A stretch of 64,000 bases of DNA from Elmis aenea (Eukaryota > Arthropoda > Insecta > Coleoptera > Elmidae), in contig OX393580.1 of NCBI GenBank assembly GCA_947652605.1, forward strand, positions 18,248,159-18,312,158, given 5' to 3'. This document shows, piece by piece, positions 20,311-31,540 of the stretch; within the stretch, counting starts at the first letter, position 1, and each line of letters opens with the position of its first letter. A program made the translations under genes and the position numbers. The notes below the pieces were generated by a model. That model worked only from the letters and a program-made list of their open reading frames with translations, was not told where the DNA came from and made no database searches.

Positions 20311-21507
20311 GTAGAATAATTTTTGTTTATTTATACACATAAAAAAATCATACCATCTTAATTTGACATCAATATCTTGGGTACTTAAACGATTATTTCT
20401 GCGTTTAGCTGTTTTAAGATAGGAATATATAAACAATGCTGTCGTAAAGGCGTATTTATTGAAAATACATAAAGACCGATCAAAGAATTATAGCAAAAAC
20501 AATTTTTAAACTTGAGTAATTTAATATGAACCTATTCTTAAAATTTTTGATCAGCATCTTCAGTAGTTTAAAAACTATCTGTCGATGTAGCTGTTCGCAG
20601 ACAAAATTTTTAAGAAAAACATTGTGTTTGCAGACTGTGTTATAGAAAAACTACAAAAATATATTCTTGCAATCAAGTCCTATCTTTTCAAGTTTTTTCT
20701 CTCACATTTTAGCCTTACAAATTATTTCCAGAAGTAGGTCGTATCGCGCAAAATTAAAACTTAGCAAGAACGACTTTTCTGACACAAAATTTATGGTTAC
20801 AATATGTTCAACTCGACATTTTAACAACTTAAGTTGACGACAGAGGATGTTGTTCAAAAGTGTGAACGTTATACTTCCAGCTTGCTGTGCAGGAGTCGCG
20901 ATAAGACAGCAAACCGCTATTTGCAAAATAAAAGTCCGTAATACTTAACATAAAAGCTAAAAAGTGTCGGCTTTTGATGCGTTTTGTTTGGTTTTATTTA
21001 CGGTAAATATGCAAGCGCGTGCAACGGCCTTTAAAGTACGAGTTTAAAGCGCGTAAAATTTTAATGAAACCGCGTTTACAACGGCAAAATGGGGCCAAAT
21101 TTGTTGCAGCGAAATGGCCCCAAGACAATCGCTTAATGGTTTCCTGTTATTATCAATAGCGAGCATTTAAAGTTCAGATGTAAAATATTGTAGACAATAA
21201 CTGACGCGGAATGTAATAGCAGGAAACGGTTATATCGTCAGGGATATTAACATTTGTAAATGTTAGATAGTAAAATAACAGTGCTAGTGTAGTAGGCGAT
21301 GAGATAAATTTAGCACCAAATTCACGTGCTATCATGTGAAGCTAATGTTTTAGTGTTTGAAGGTCACATCAAATGTATTTTACACTCGAGTAGTTGAAGT
21401 AAAAGTCAACTTAATAATATAAATTGCTAGAAATTAATTTCTGAGATTACTGTAATCAAAAAAAAATTGTTTACCAAAATTTTATTATTTATATTGCTCA
21501 CGATTGG
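20311..21507. other. Non-coding stretch
   Basis: It begins with decayed tandem-repeat sequence. A GGGGCCA...TGGCCCC inverted pair lies at about 21089-21121. The minus-strand frame at 20702-20926 has no known motif. Confidence 0.4.
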
Positions 21508-22227
21508 ATGATATATGGAGATTTGAAAGTTGTTTGCATGCTCCTTGGCCAACAAAATTGATTTACTAAATTTCCATATTTATTTGTGAGTGGGAGGTGG
21601 GACAGCAGAGCATGGGATCGCCACTGGTCCACAAAACATTCGCCTCCAAGAAAAACCTTAAAACCTGGAGTGAAGAACATTTTGTATAAAACTTTATTAG
21701 ATCCAAAAAAAGTTCTTTTACCACCTCTTCACATTAAATTAGGTTTAATGAAACAATTTGTAAAAGCCTTGCCTAAAGATGATAAATGTTTTAAGTATTT
21801 ATGTGAAAAGTTTCCTCATTTATCAGAAGCCAAACTGAAAGAAAGGCCTGACATTCGTAGAATGATGTTCGATTCCAACTTTGAAACAAAAATGACTACA
21901 AAGGAGAAGGAGGCTTGGATATCATTTGAGCAAGTTGTGACTAAGTTTTTGGGCAATGTAAAAGATCCAAACTATGTGCTTATGGTAGCTAACATTATAG
22001 ACAAGTACAGAAATCTGGGATGTCTGATGAGCCTTAAAGTCCACTTCTTACACAACCATCTTGACTTTGTCCCTGACAACTTGGATGATGTGAGTGAAGA
22101 GTGGAGGAGCGGTTTCACCAGGACATCAAAGTGATGAAGAAACGTAACCAGGGACGGTGGAATGTCAACGATGGTCGCTTCATCGAGAACAACAAAATGC
22201 ATCACATCGGAGAAAAAGCTACATAAG
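21508..22227 (+). pseudogene. C-terminal part of an uncharacterised multicopy arthropod protein family
   Basis: The frame from ATG 21508 reads GDLKVVCMLLGQQN, an in-frame TGA, then WDSRAWDRHW, VLLPPLHIKLGLMKQFVKAL, the MSLKVHFLHNHLDFVPDNL segment, and after a frameshift near 22110 ERFHQDIKVMKKRNQGRW. I recognise these blocks as the C-terminal region of a large family that is repetitive in arthropod (and some cnidarian) genomes and lacks a known function. Copies are usually scattered like mobile elements. This copy is broken by at least one stop and one frameshift. Another piece of the same family, from the N-terminus, lies at 31250-31540. Identification is from memory of the family, not a search. 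Confidence 0.65.
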
Positions 22228-22815
22228 AAGCTTCAAAGAGAAGCGAGAAAGGAAATACAAAAAAATAAATACTTAAAATATATGTAGGTGGTATATGATG
22301 TGTTAAATAAAATCTGTAATTAAACAAAAGTACAGTATCAGCAAAGTTTTTTTATTCTTTTATATAGTCTATTTGCCCTATTTTTAAATATAAGCAAGGT
22401 CATATTGTGAGAGAATTCTAGGTGATACAAAAAAACAATTGATGCCAGATACGGATTCAGCTGAATTTGTTTTCACAACAAATTGTTTTGTCGGCCTGTG
22501 TTATTTTAGAGTAAAATAATCATTAAATGAATACAGATATTATAATTCCAAACATTTATTTTGTCTTTTACGACTAAAATGGTGCTTCTAAGACAACAAA
22601 AAATTGTCTTGTAAAATTTGGTCACTGTAGCATTTGTACTGATACTAAATTTTGTTTCAGGTATTAATCATTAGAAGTTTCGATGAGGGAGAGGCCAAAA
22701 ATTCCATAGCACGATATGAAGTCGGGACAAAACGACCTTAAACAATTGTCTATAAATTAAACCGATATCTTGCCAGTTCGCGGAAGTAAGAAGCAGATAA
22801 ATGACTATCTTACAG
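22228..22815. other. Non-coding stretch
   Basis: Contains possible AATAAA signals just after the pseudogene (22263, 22305) and otherwise nothing recognised. Confidence 0.4.
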
Positions 22816-22869
22816 GAAACAGCAAAATGTGATTATGTACAAGCTCTTCGGGGGGATAAATCTATAATG
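22816..22869 (+). other. Possible 54-bp coding exon
   Basis: A segment of exactly 18 codons (ETAKCDYVQALRGDKSIM) is bounded by TATCTTACAG on the left and GTAAGTG on the right, a good acceptor and a near-ideal donor. It is open in phase 0 and a multiple of three, as expected of a cassette micro-exon. The pyrimidine tract is weak. I do not recognise the peptide and see no neighbouring exon, so this could be chance. If real, it would place part of this window inside an intron of a large plus-strand gene. Confidence 0.3.
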
Positions 22870-22876
22870 GTAAGTG

Positions 22877-24262
22877 AATTAGATTTTACGATCTGTGAGT
22901 TTTATCGACTGCGCTAATATTTGATTAAGAATTTTCGCGTTTGGTCACTTTGAAAATAACTCTTAACATAATGAAATAATTCATCAATTACATTGCTGTG
23001 GTAGGTATACCTGAAAATGCGTTGCTTGTAGAACAGAGCAGAAAATTACCTTACTAAATACAACTAATTTTCTACAACAATTTTGCTTTAACGATATAAT
23101 TCCCCACATTTTTCATTCTTCATTTATGTCATACATTCGTTTAGTCTTTTCAACAATATGGAGTTAAATAGCTATAGGCCTCTCAGGCAAGATTTCTTAA
23201 AGTGCCTAAATAGTTCATTTGCTGTGGAATGTTCTTTTCATATAGCGCAGCTGTTTGATAACTATGTGCACTTAATTTAATACAAATTAAAATAAACTCA
23301 GTTAAGTGTGGTTTTACACAAATGCGGGAATCTAAATGTTAAGAGCTATTTAAGAATTTTACTACGACTGACGATAACACAGCTGAGATTTAGTTAGTGC
23401 TAGTAAGCCAACGATTGCAGTTATATTTTAAGCAAAGCTTTTGAAAGCGAAAATTTGTCGGTTTGTGCTGTTTTAAGTCTAATTCATTGAGAATTTGTTA
23501 AAGAAAATTTAGACTAAAATTGAGCTACATGTTACTTCGAACCACTCGCTTTAAAATAGAATTTGACCCGGTGCCTCCACCAAATATTCTTCAGTATTTT
23601 GCAGATGTTACAGTAATGAAAATAATATAAAAACAGTAATGAAAATAATATAAAAACAGTAATCTACAAGCTCAAATTAATACAAAAATCATTGAAACAT
23701 TTACGATATTGCACAGTAATTTCTGGATAAAAATATTGTTTGTTAAGCGCATTTAATATTTGATACAGCCTTCTAATAGTTGTTGCCCTATGCATCTAGC
23801 TTAATTCAATAAAGTATTTTAGTTATAACATTAAAACAATGTGGACATATCTTTTATAAAAAAAAAACGCAATTGGCAAATTTATCAACAATATGTAAGA
23901 CTTATGCATGGAATAATTTTTGTTAAGTGGTTGGTCCAATGCAAAACTGTTAGTATAAACTACTCAAACCTTTACTAGTGATTCCAAAAGCAATTCCATT
24001 TGTTGATGGAATTTTGAATGGGAATAGAATTTTATTCAACCGTGCACATTATGTCTAGACTCGCACAGAGATTTACAATAAAGAATTTCGTATGAAAATG
24101 CCCTAAACGTTGCAGCTCTTGCATAAGAGTTCTGGATTTTTATGTCAGTTATTTGAGATTCATAAATTGCTTTCCAAATTACGTGTTTAAATACGTAATA
24201 CAGTTTTTCTACGACCACTAATGTCTATGACTCTTACCGTACAGCCTGCATGCATAGTGGGT
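22877..24262. other. Non-coding stretch with a short tandem repeat
   Basis: A 23-bp unit (ACAGTAATGAAAATAATATAAA) repeats about 2.3 times at 23609-23662. Otherwise nothing recognised. Confidence 0.5.
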
Positions 24263-24422
24263 TCTGCACGGTAAGCAAAAAACACAGTTTTTAAGAAATG
24301 ATCAAAGTAGACTCACGTCAAACACTTCCTGGATGCCTAGTAAGTGAGTTATAACGCACGGTAAGCAAAACGCAGACTTGTCTAGAAATTGTCAAAGTAG
24401 GCTTACGTCAAAATTGACAAGA
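24263..24422. repeat. Imperfect direct duplication with GCACGGTAAGCAAAA words
   Basis: Two units, about 24263-24345 and 24352-24422, share GCACGGTAAGCAAAA, AGAAATnnTCAAAGTAG and TTACGTCAAA or TCACGTCAAA. Each is about 75-90 bp. No function is evident. Confidence 0.5.
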
Positions 24423-24485
24423 CACGTAATTACATGTGTATATTAGCTAAAAAGCCGTTAAAATCGCAGGTATTATGTGATCGTA

Positions 24486-24637
24486 GAAAAAGTAAGCTAC
24501 ATAACACGAGTTGTAAAGCAATTACGCTTTCGTGAAAATACGCACTCGCCGCTATGCGACTCCGTGCGCAACTTTTCCGCTCGTGCGTAATATGTTTCTT
24601 ACAACTCTTGTTATGTAATATACTTACTACTATTTTT
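24486..24637. repeat. Small palindromic MITE-like repeat
   Basis: The left arm AGTAAGCTACATAACACGAGTTGTAA is inverted at 24603-24633 (TTACAACTCTTGTTATG...TACTTACT). The centre is GC-rich with a second inverted pair (TTACGCT..., ...GCGTAAT). About 150 bp in all. No clear target duplication. Confidence 0.55.
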
Positions 24638-27600
24638 ATTTTATTTTAGCCCTGCGAATTATTTAGTTTGTTTTTGTAAGTTATATGTGTATTATATATC
24701 CATTTCCATAGATAATGCTTAAAAAGTCAACAGTTTAGTATATTTCTATTTTTTATGTGATATAATAATTTTTAAACGCTAATAACTAGATTAGATGTAA
24801 AATTTTATTATCATTCAAGCAACTAACACCTTCTTGTTAATACATAAGCTATACAATATTTTTTAAACAAGTAAATATTCATATTTTGCTGATATACATC
24901 TCCACTTCCTCGAAAAAACTTTTTTTTTTTTTTTTATAAACTACGCTTGTGGCGTTCTTAAATATTAAAACAGATCTATAAGAGACCAACCATTAATTTA
25001 TTTCTCAGATCTTAGAACTAAAAACTTAAATTCTAAAGTTCACCCATTGGTGTCCTTGAGTTTCTGCTAATTTGCACACGGCACTATACTTTTCGCACTG
25101 TACTCTGCTTTTTGAACACTTAAACTAACTCATGCGGCTTTGTTCTCTTCAGTTTTCTGTTGGTAAATTTTTAAAGCATCCCTTTTTAAAATCAAATTAG
25201 GTAAGAATTGTAATATTCCTCGAGTTAAATAATCCATAACTTTTGTTTTAAAATGTAATTTTCTTGCGGGGATTACACAATATACACTGCTTAGGTGAGA
25301 CATTTAGAATATTCGTGGCGTATAATGTTTGTTTCTCCATGTTACACAAATATGGAGAACAAAAGTACAGGCATATACATTGCATATAAATTGCTAATGC
25401 TCTGTAAGATAAGGATTGCACTAGCTTATACGTGAATCTTGCATTAAGCCAGCGAAAATTGTAGAGAAATAGATTTTCCGGGAACAGCGACATATTCGCT
25501 TCGTTGCGTCGGAGAGACTTTTTTGTGGTGGTTAGTGATATTAAAAATGAAAGGGTCTAAATGTGTGATTAAAACAACGTGTTGTAGCTGTAAAAAAATT
25601 AATACCATAGACTTTTCGTCTTGCGGTTTAATTTGAAAAAGGCTTTTAGCTTTCAGTAATACTTATACAGGCGTCAGGTACGGACAGACAGATTGAGGAA
25701 TTTAAATAAAAGATATTTTCAGGTACGTAAAATGAACATGCTCTGTAAATTTCTTTAAAATATCTGTCTTAAATCTTAAGTCTTTATTCCTTTCTTGTCT
25801 TGGTTAAACAATCGTGTTGTGATTATTACTAAATATTGTTGTTTTAATTACGTTTGATTATTGTTCATGAATTTATCCAGTTGTCATTACACAACAAAAC
25901 ATTTTTCTCTAAAGGCTCATAAATCAAGTACACTGGTTAACCTTTAAAATTGCATGTATTGCGACTTGAAGAAAACTGCATCATGTAACACACCTCCGGT
26001 ATCTTATCAACTTTTTTTCGAGCATCGTAAGCCAGCGGGGCAAAAAACCTTGCATTTTATCCGCGAACATGCAATGCAACAATTAAGAATATATCATGAA
26101 CCCAAATATAGCATCGCAATGAGCTTAGGAATAATATTTAATACTGTTTACATGTAAATTCACTCAAAACATGCAACAATGCTAGTTGCATGTGTATTGA
26201 AGGTGGTGTTAAGAGAAATAGGACACACATTAGGAGATTTATAGGTTGGCTTCATGTTAAAATTACCAAACGATATATATGGGTAATGCACGCCCGTTTG
26301 GGCAATTTAACAACCACTAGGTTCAAAATGATTGCCATAATGGATTAAATAAAGTACAGTTAAAATTTCATGTTTTAAAAATTGAAAGCAAAAAATAATG
26401 TTGGTATGTTGGCAAAGATATTTAGAATGTCTTTGTTGGAAAATTTGTCATAAGCCTTTCGAAGAATTATAGATAGACAAACTTTAAAAAACAAAAAACT
26501 GCATTAAATTAGGTAGTATGCACGTAAATGCATTGAATTGAGCGTAGAAATGCATCAAATAAATTTTCCATTATAATCCAGTAATTAAAAAACACATGAG
26601 GAAGTTCGCAATAAATTTCCATTAAACTGGAAGTAAACATTTAATGCCTGTACTTTACTTTAGCTGTTAACTTCAACAAAAAGTGTGCTTTTATGTAATG
26701 CACTCAGGATTAATTATTAATTAATTAGGATACCGGATTGTATAAAGCAAGAAGCAATAAAATAAAAAGTAAAATTTAATGTACATGTGGTTAATTAAAA
26801 AGAATTAATCAGGAAATTTGTATGCAGCGTTAAAGCAATGAAACGGGCCATAAAGCAGACAGATTTTACAATCTGACATATTAAAAAGAGTTACAGGGCT
26901 TTAATTGGCGTGTTACTAAAATTGTAACAAAATTTTAAGGTCTGCAGCTAAATAAATTGAATGAAATTTAAAGCATTATAAAATATTTAGTATCAAAACT
27001 ATGTTAATACAAAATTTTCTGTCGTCGTCTTTCTGACCCCAGATTTCATTTTTGTTGTTGTGGCTATCTTATTCTTTTAATTCTCTTGCTAACACTGTCT
27101 CATCAATGCTTCTGCCAGCTTCTAGCTTCTCTTAATTCACCCTTATGTTTTTCCGCCGCTTTCTTTAAGTACCTATATCGTATTTCTTTGGCTTGTAAAA
27201 TAAATGTTCACTAATACTTTCACGTGAAATTCCAAAACGATACTACTATATTCTGCATTTAAAATTAACACATTTAGAAATGTGTCCAAAGGAACTATCA
27301 CCAGCAAGTTCTAATTCAATAAATTTCTACACTCTCTCTCTCTCACCTTCAAAGTGCATAATACTCTAAAGTGATCACGTTGCAGATTTATTGCATTAAG
27401 TCCTCAAAGTCCTAGAGGGATAACATAAAGTTGAATGTCAACGGTATTAACATAAATCAGCAAGAACTATTTTATTTGAAAGCACATTAATTTTGAGTTA
27501 AAGGAAATTTCTCGCATGGATCACGTGAGGTATTCTTTATCACAATGAGTTTAAAATATCGTTGCAGTTTTGACCGAATAAATTAGATTAATTTAAATAA

Positions 27601-27749
27601 ACGAGTCAGGAAATGCAGGAACTAAAAGACATAAATAATTGTTGGAATTATTTATTAATTGAAGTAAGCGCTTTATTGAAATAACTTATCTTTTTTCAAA
27701 GGATTTCTTGTTGACACGCACAGCCAGCTTCAAGACTCTTCTTTTTTAA
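24638..27749. other. Non-coding stretch
   Basis: Contains a poly-T run near 24920-24937 and a CT-rich microsatellite near 27336-27348. Short frames at 25248-25493 (minus) and 25954-26157 (plus) show no known motif. No repeat ends are recognised. Confidence 0.45.
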
Positions 27750-27751
27750 TA

Positions 27752-29492
27752 TCGGGTGATCGAAAATGACTGATGCCCGCTAACTTCAGACCGAAAATAA
27801 AATAACCAACTTTTTGTTGGTATCGCAGTGTAAAACTAGGATATCAGTGGCGTAGTATTATTTTCGTATTCAGTGACAGTTCAGGTTGATCTGTCATTTC
27901 GTGTGCGATTAGTAGTTTCTCGTTTTAATTTGCATTTTTTCGTAAAAATCAGTTATCAGTTTTCCGTTGTCTGTGCGTTTAGGTTGTTCTATCATTTCGT
28001 GGGTGATTTCTACGTAGTTTTTCGTTTTAATTTGCATCGTTTCGTAAAAATCAGTTCTTCTAAGAACTAACTATTCATGATGGTGTTCACACAAGAACAA
28101 GATGCGTTTATATTGATGGCGCACTACCGAAGTGGTAACCGTAACGACGATGGCGATTGGACTTATTATCTGCAGTCAACTATTGAACAGTTTCAAGAAA
28201 AATTTCCAGACATTGAAATTAATCCCAAAGTTTTTGCCACCCATAAACGACGTGTAGTTGACCGCTTCGATAACAAGCACTGTGTGTGTAGGACAAAATC
28301 ATCAGGTCGACCGTCGGTTCTTACGCAGGAAGTAATCGAAGATGTTCAAACAAGAGTAGCCATAAGCCCACAAAAATCTATTAGAAAACTATCCACTCAA
28401 ACAGGTAAGGCATTGCATTGAATTTAGATTTTCACAATTACAGTAATACATTTTTAGGACTTTCATATGGCAGCACACAAAAAGCTTTAGTGAATGTTTT
28501 ACATTTACACCCCTATAAAGTGACAACGATTCCCCAATTATTTCCACGCGATTTTGAAGCAAGACAACGTTATTGTACCTGGTTCAACCGACATTTGAAC
28601 AATAATGAAATTTTGGACCTGACATTTTTTACTGACGAAGCATGGTTTCATCTGTCAGGGTATGTTAACAGTCAAAATTATAGAGCTTGGGGCGCACAGA
28701 ATCCTCACATTTTTGTTGAAACTGTTTTGCATCCACAAAAAGTTGGAGTAGGATAGCTATCTCATGAAGAAGAATTATTGGACCAATATTCTTCTACGAT
28801 ACAATCAATGCCGAAAGATACCAAGCAATGTTAGGAACATTTATTGATCAACTGCACGATGATGAAATTCAAAATGGATTTTTTCAACAAGAAAATGCCA
28901 GGCCTCATGTAGCACATAGTACCATAGCATTTCTTGAAGAATTTTATGATGACAGAATAATAAGTGCTAACTTATGGTCACCAAGGTCTCCTGGACTTAC
29001 ACCACCTGACTGTTTCCTATTTGGATATTTAAAAAATCGAATTTTTGCGAACAGGCCACATACACTTCGAGAATTAGAAGAAGCAATAAAAATTGAAATT
29101 AACAATGTATCACAAAATATGTTACAAAACGTGTTTGAAAATTTAAAAAGACGTGTTAATTTATGTTTAGAAAATGAAGGAAGGTTGAGCACCTTCTGTA
29201 AACTTGTATTGCAAACAATATTTACCTAATATGTACTTTTAAAAATTAATAAAGGAACTGATTTAAAGTAACCTCACTTAATTGTTTTTCATAAAGCTTA
29301 CTCTTACACAAAAAGCTTTGCAAATCTTTTTGACAACAAAAACTGTAGTTGTCATATTTAAATGGAGAATATTATTACCCGTTCTGTCAATATAAACTTC
29401 TTTCCCTACGCCACTGGTTTTCCCCTATGTGTTACCAACCGTTCGAATAAAGTTCCTAACACCCTTGGCATCAATCATTTTCGATCACCCGA
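27752..29492 (+). mobile_element. Nearly complete mariner-like (Tc1/mariner superfamily) transposon
   Basis: The inverted ends TCGGGTGATCGAAAATGA...TGATGCC are each flanked by TA (27750-27751, 29493-29494). The 1741-bp unit includes an internal transposase gene with a small intron. The GGGTG terminal word resembles the CAGGGTG termini of the palindromic elements elsewhere in the window, which makes this kind of transposase a reasonable candidate for having mobilised some of them (inference). Confidence 0.85.
28077..29229 (+). pseudogene. mariner-like transposase with one intron, recently inactivated
   Basis: Exon 1 (28077-28404) encodes an N-terminal DNA-binding region, including a SGRPSVLTQEVIEDVQ linker. 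A 53-bp intron with GTAAGG...TTTTTAG (28405-28457) joins it in frame to LSYGSTQKALVNVLHLHPYK. The catalytic region follows: FTDEAWFHLSGYVNSQNYR with Asp 28634-28636, then FFQQENARPH, where the second catalytic position is Glu (28891-28893) instead of the usual Asp, and TPPDCFLFGYLK with the third Asp (29008-29010), 38 residues further on. The reading frame is broken only near 28751-28780 by a frameshift and a TGA. The C-terminus ends at TAA 29227-29229. Two or three lesions suggest a young pseudogene. Confidence 0.8.
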
Positions 29493-29494
29493 TA

Positions 29495-30589
29495 TATTAG
29501 AATTATAGTAAGTTAACCAGCTTTATAGAAAACGCTGAATTGTTTTTTAAAAAAGCTCAAGAAGCTATTGAAGATTTTGAATTTATAATACTGCCTTTCT
29601 ACGTGGTCTCCTAATTAATGGATAATTAATCTGAAATGTATTCGTAAAGAACACAATTACACTTTCTGTTAAAGTTAACAGGGATGGATTTATTACGACA
29701 TATCCTCGTGTATTTTCAAAGTACAGGAATATAATGGGGAATTTATTTAAGAGCACTTTTATACATAATTCCATGCATTCACGTGCATATTACGCTAATG
29801 CAGTTTAAAGATTATTTTCTCGAAAAAAAATCAATAGTTTCCGATAATGGGTGCAGCAAATTGACTTCAACTTTGACATGCTAAAAGTAATTTGATTTAA
29901 AATTAGCCTGTAACAGTATATATTGTTTGATCACACCTGCATGGTGTTAAAAAGTACACGACGTTTTGTATGCAATGTAGAAAAATCTCATGCAGGAAGG
30001 AGTTGGGGCTTTCAAGAAACGATCTTTAATATATCATTTCTACTTAAAAAATAAAACTGTAAGTGCAGAAGTACTTTACAAAGAAGTCTAATATTGTTCG
30101 CTTCTGTTAATTTGTGCTAAAATTATTGAAATAAATTTGCCGTAACTCGTCCTTAAAACGGCGTCTGCAATGACGTCATGAACAATAAAGATCCAGCTGC
30201 AACTTCAGATTAATGTATGCAAAACCAAGTCGCTTTTAGTCAGGACGGAGTTTGTTTTGATCTATCTTTAATGTATGACATGTTATTAAAGTAATTAATA
30301 AACCAAGCCCGAAACTCCTTGGAGCATCATGCTAGTTGGCTCAAACTTCAAATACACGTTTTAGTAAAACAACCAAAAAAACTCAGAGTTTATGCATAAT
30401 GCTTTAGAGTAAAATTAAATGTTACAAAAAAATAGTATGGTTTAGTTGATAACACAGGCCTACGTATGAGAACTTTGTGTTGTTGTTATTTTTTTAATTT
30501 AATAGCTGTTTTTATATAAATAAATGCTCTGAATTTATAGACACACACAGATTTTTGCTATCACATCAAGTTTTTTTAGCAAAATTTAA
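29495..30589. other. Non-coding stretch
   Basis: No gene or repeat recognised. A perfect TGACGTCA octamer occurs at about 30170 but stands alone. Confidence 0.45.
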
Positions 30590-30718
30590 AAAAGATTTAT
30601 TCGAGTCTCCAAACAATACAATGCAGAAGATGATGAACTGAGGCTCCTAGCTGCAATTGAAGATGATACGGGACCTCCGGACCATGAGGAATGGGTCGTG
30701 CAACTTATAGTAAATTAG
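30590..30718 (+). other. Unidentified open segment ending in a protein-like C-terminus
   Basis: From 30590 an open stretch of 42 codons ends at TAG 30716-30718. Its last part, DDELRLLAAIEDDTGPPDHE then EWVVQLIVN, is acidic and protein-like, unlike the AT-rich surroundings. An in-frame TAA at 30587-30589 lies just after a TTTTTTTAG acceptor-like site, so a simple splice reading fails. It may be a broken terminal exon or a retroelement relic. I do not recognise it. Confidence 0.3.
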
Positions 30719-30812
30719 GGTAGGATATTGTCACACTAAAATTTTATATATATTTAATAATTTAAAGTCGTTGTTATAATCCAATTTCGTAAACTCCATT
30801 TATTGGGTTACA

Positions 30813-31228
30813 TGTTACACCATGCATAGTCATCTCTATTTACAATCAAATGTTATAACTGTGTCACAGAAAGCAAATAGAGCTGAAGTCATCAAGTACG
30901 GCCTTATTTATTTCCTTGTTATACGTCATAGTCTTTTAGCTGACTCAGGGTAATTATGAATAGAAATAGTCTTCCGAAATTATAGGAAGACAGTCAAGAG
31001 TCAAGTCAGCAGTAGAGTCAGTCGTAGAGCAACCGACCGATATGGCCGTAATTAGCCTGGGTCCAGTGAGTCACCGTTCTGTAAAGTTTCTGTTTGTCAA
31101 TGTGTTCATATGGTTCTTATAATAAATCTGTTCAATTTCCAAATTATTAATTAGCTTTATTATGAATTCCGAGCTACCCCCCAAGCGCACATAGTCTTCA
31201 AGTTTTAGGCCTTAAAGCCTTTGTGACA
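30813..31228 (+). repeat. LTR-like segment followed by a primer-binding-site-like sequence
   Basis: It begins TGTTACACCATG and ends TTTGTGACA, so TG...CA, with AATAAA near 31122-31128, and is followed at once by TATGGTGGAGGCGCC, which resembles the leader/primer-binding region after a 5' LTR. No gag or pol follows: the next recognisable sequence is an unrelated minus-strand pseudogene. No target duplication is visible. This is a moderate-to-weak call based on end structure. Confidence 0.35.
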
Positions 31229-31249
31229 TATGGTGGAGGCGCCTTGTTC

Positions 31250-31540
31250 CTTGAGGTAAAAAACCTTTTACATTGCCACAACAAAAATAACAGTCATCAA
31301 CGTGATTTCTGGGCTCTCACCACATCATAGGAAAACCAAACGGCAATGATTTTCTTTTACCTTTTCAATTTGTTTACTGTCTAAATTGTTCAACACAAAT
31401 AGGACATACTTGATGTGGAGTCCACGATTTATCTTCTATGTTACGAAATCTGTGATATATTGTATTGGTTTCAACAGCACGAAATTTCCACAAATGTAAA
31501 AAAATATATCCGTACTATTTTTACACTTTCTTGTAGACAT
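31250..31540 (-). pseudogene. N-terminal zinc-finger-like part of the uncharacterised arthropod family
   Basis: The minus strand from ATG 31538-31540 reads MSTRKCKN, IFFYICGNFVLLK and a TAG. Then in other frames WTPHQVCPICVEQFR (31390-31425), LPFGFPMMW, a stop, and EPRNHVDDCYFC. These are the N-terminal CxxC-bearing blocks I associate with the same family whose C-terminal region lies at 21508-22227. Presumably the cysteines form small zinc sites (inference). Two stops and frameshifts make it a pseudogene, and it breaks off before the middle of the protein. It sits on the opposite strand to the other piece and about 9 kb away, so they are separate copies. Confidence 0.6.

Noticed and set aside
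23529..23631. 33-codon frame with FDPVPPPNILQYFADV
   Set aside because: It looks protein-like but is short, runs into a microsatellite-like repeat and has no splice or homology support.
30163..30180. TGACGTCA octamer as a CRE regulatory site
   Set aside because: A single 8-bp match in 64 kb is expected about once by chance and has no promoter context.
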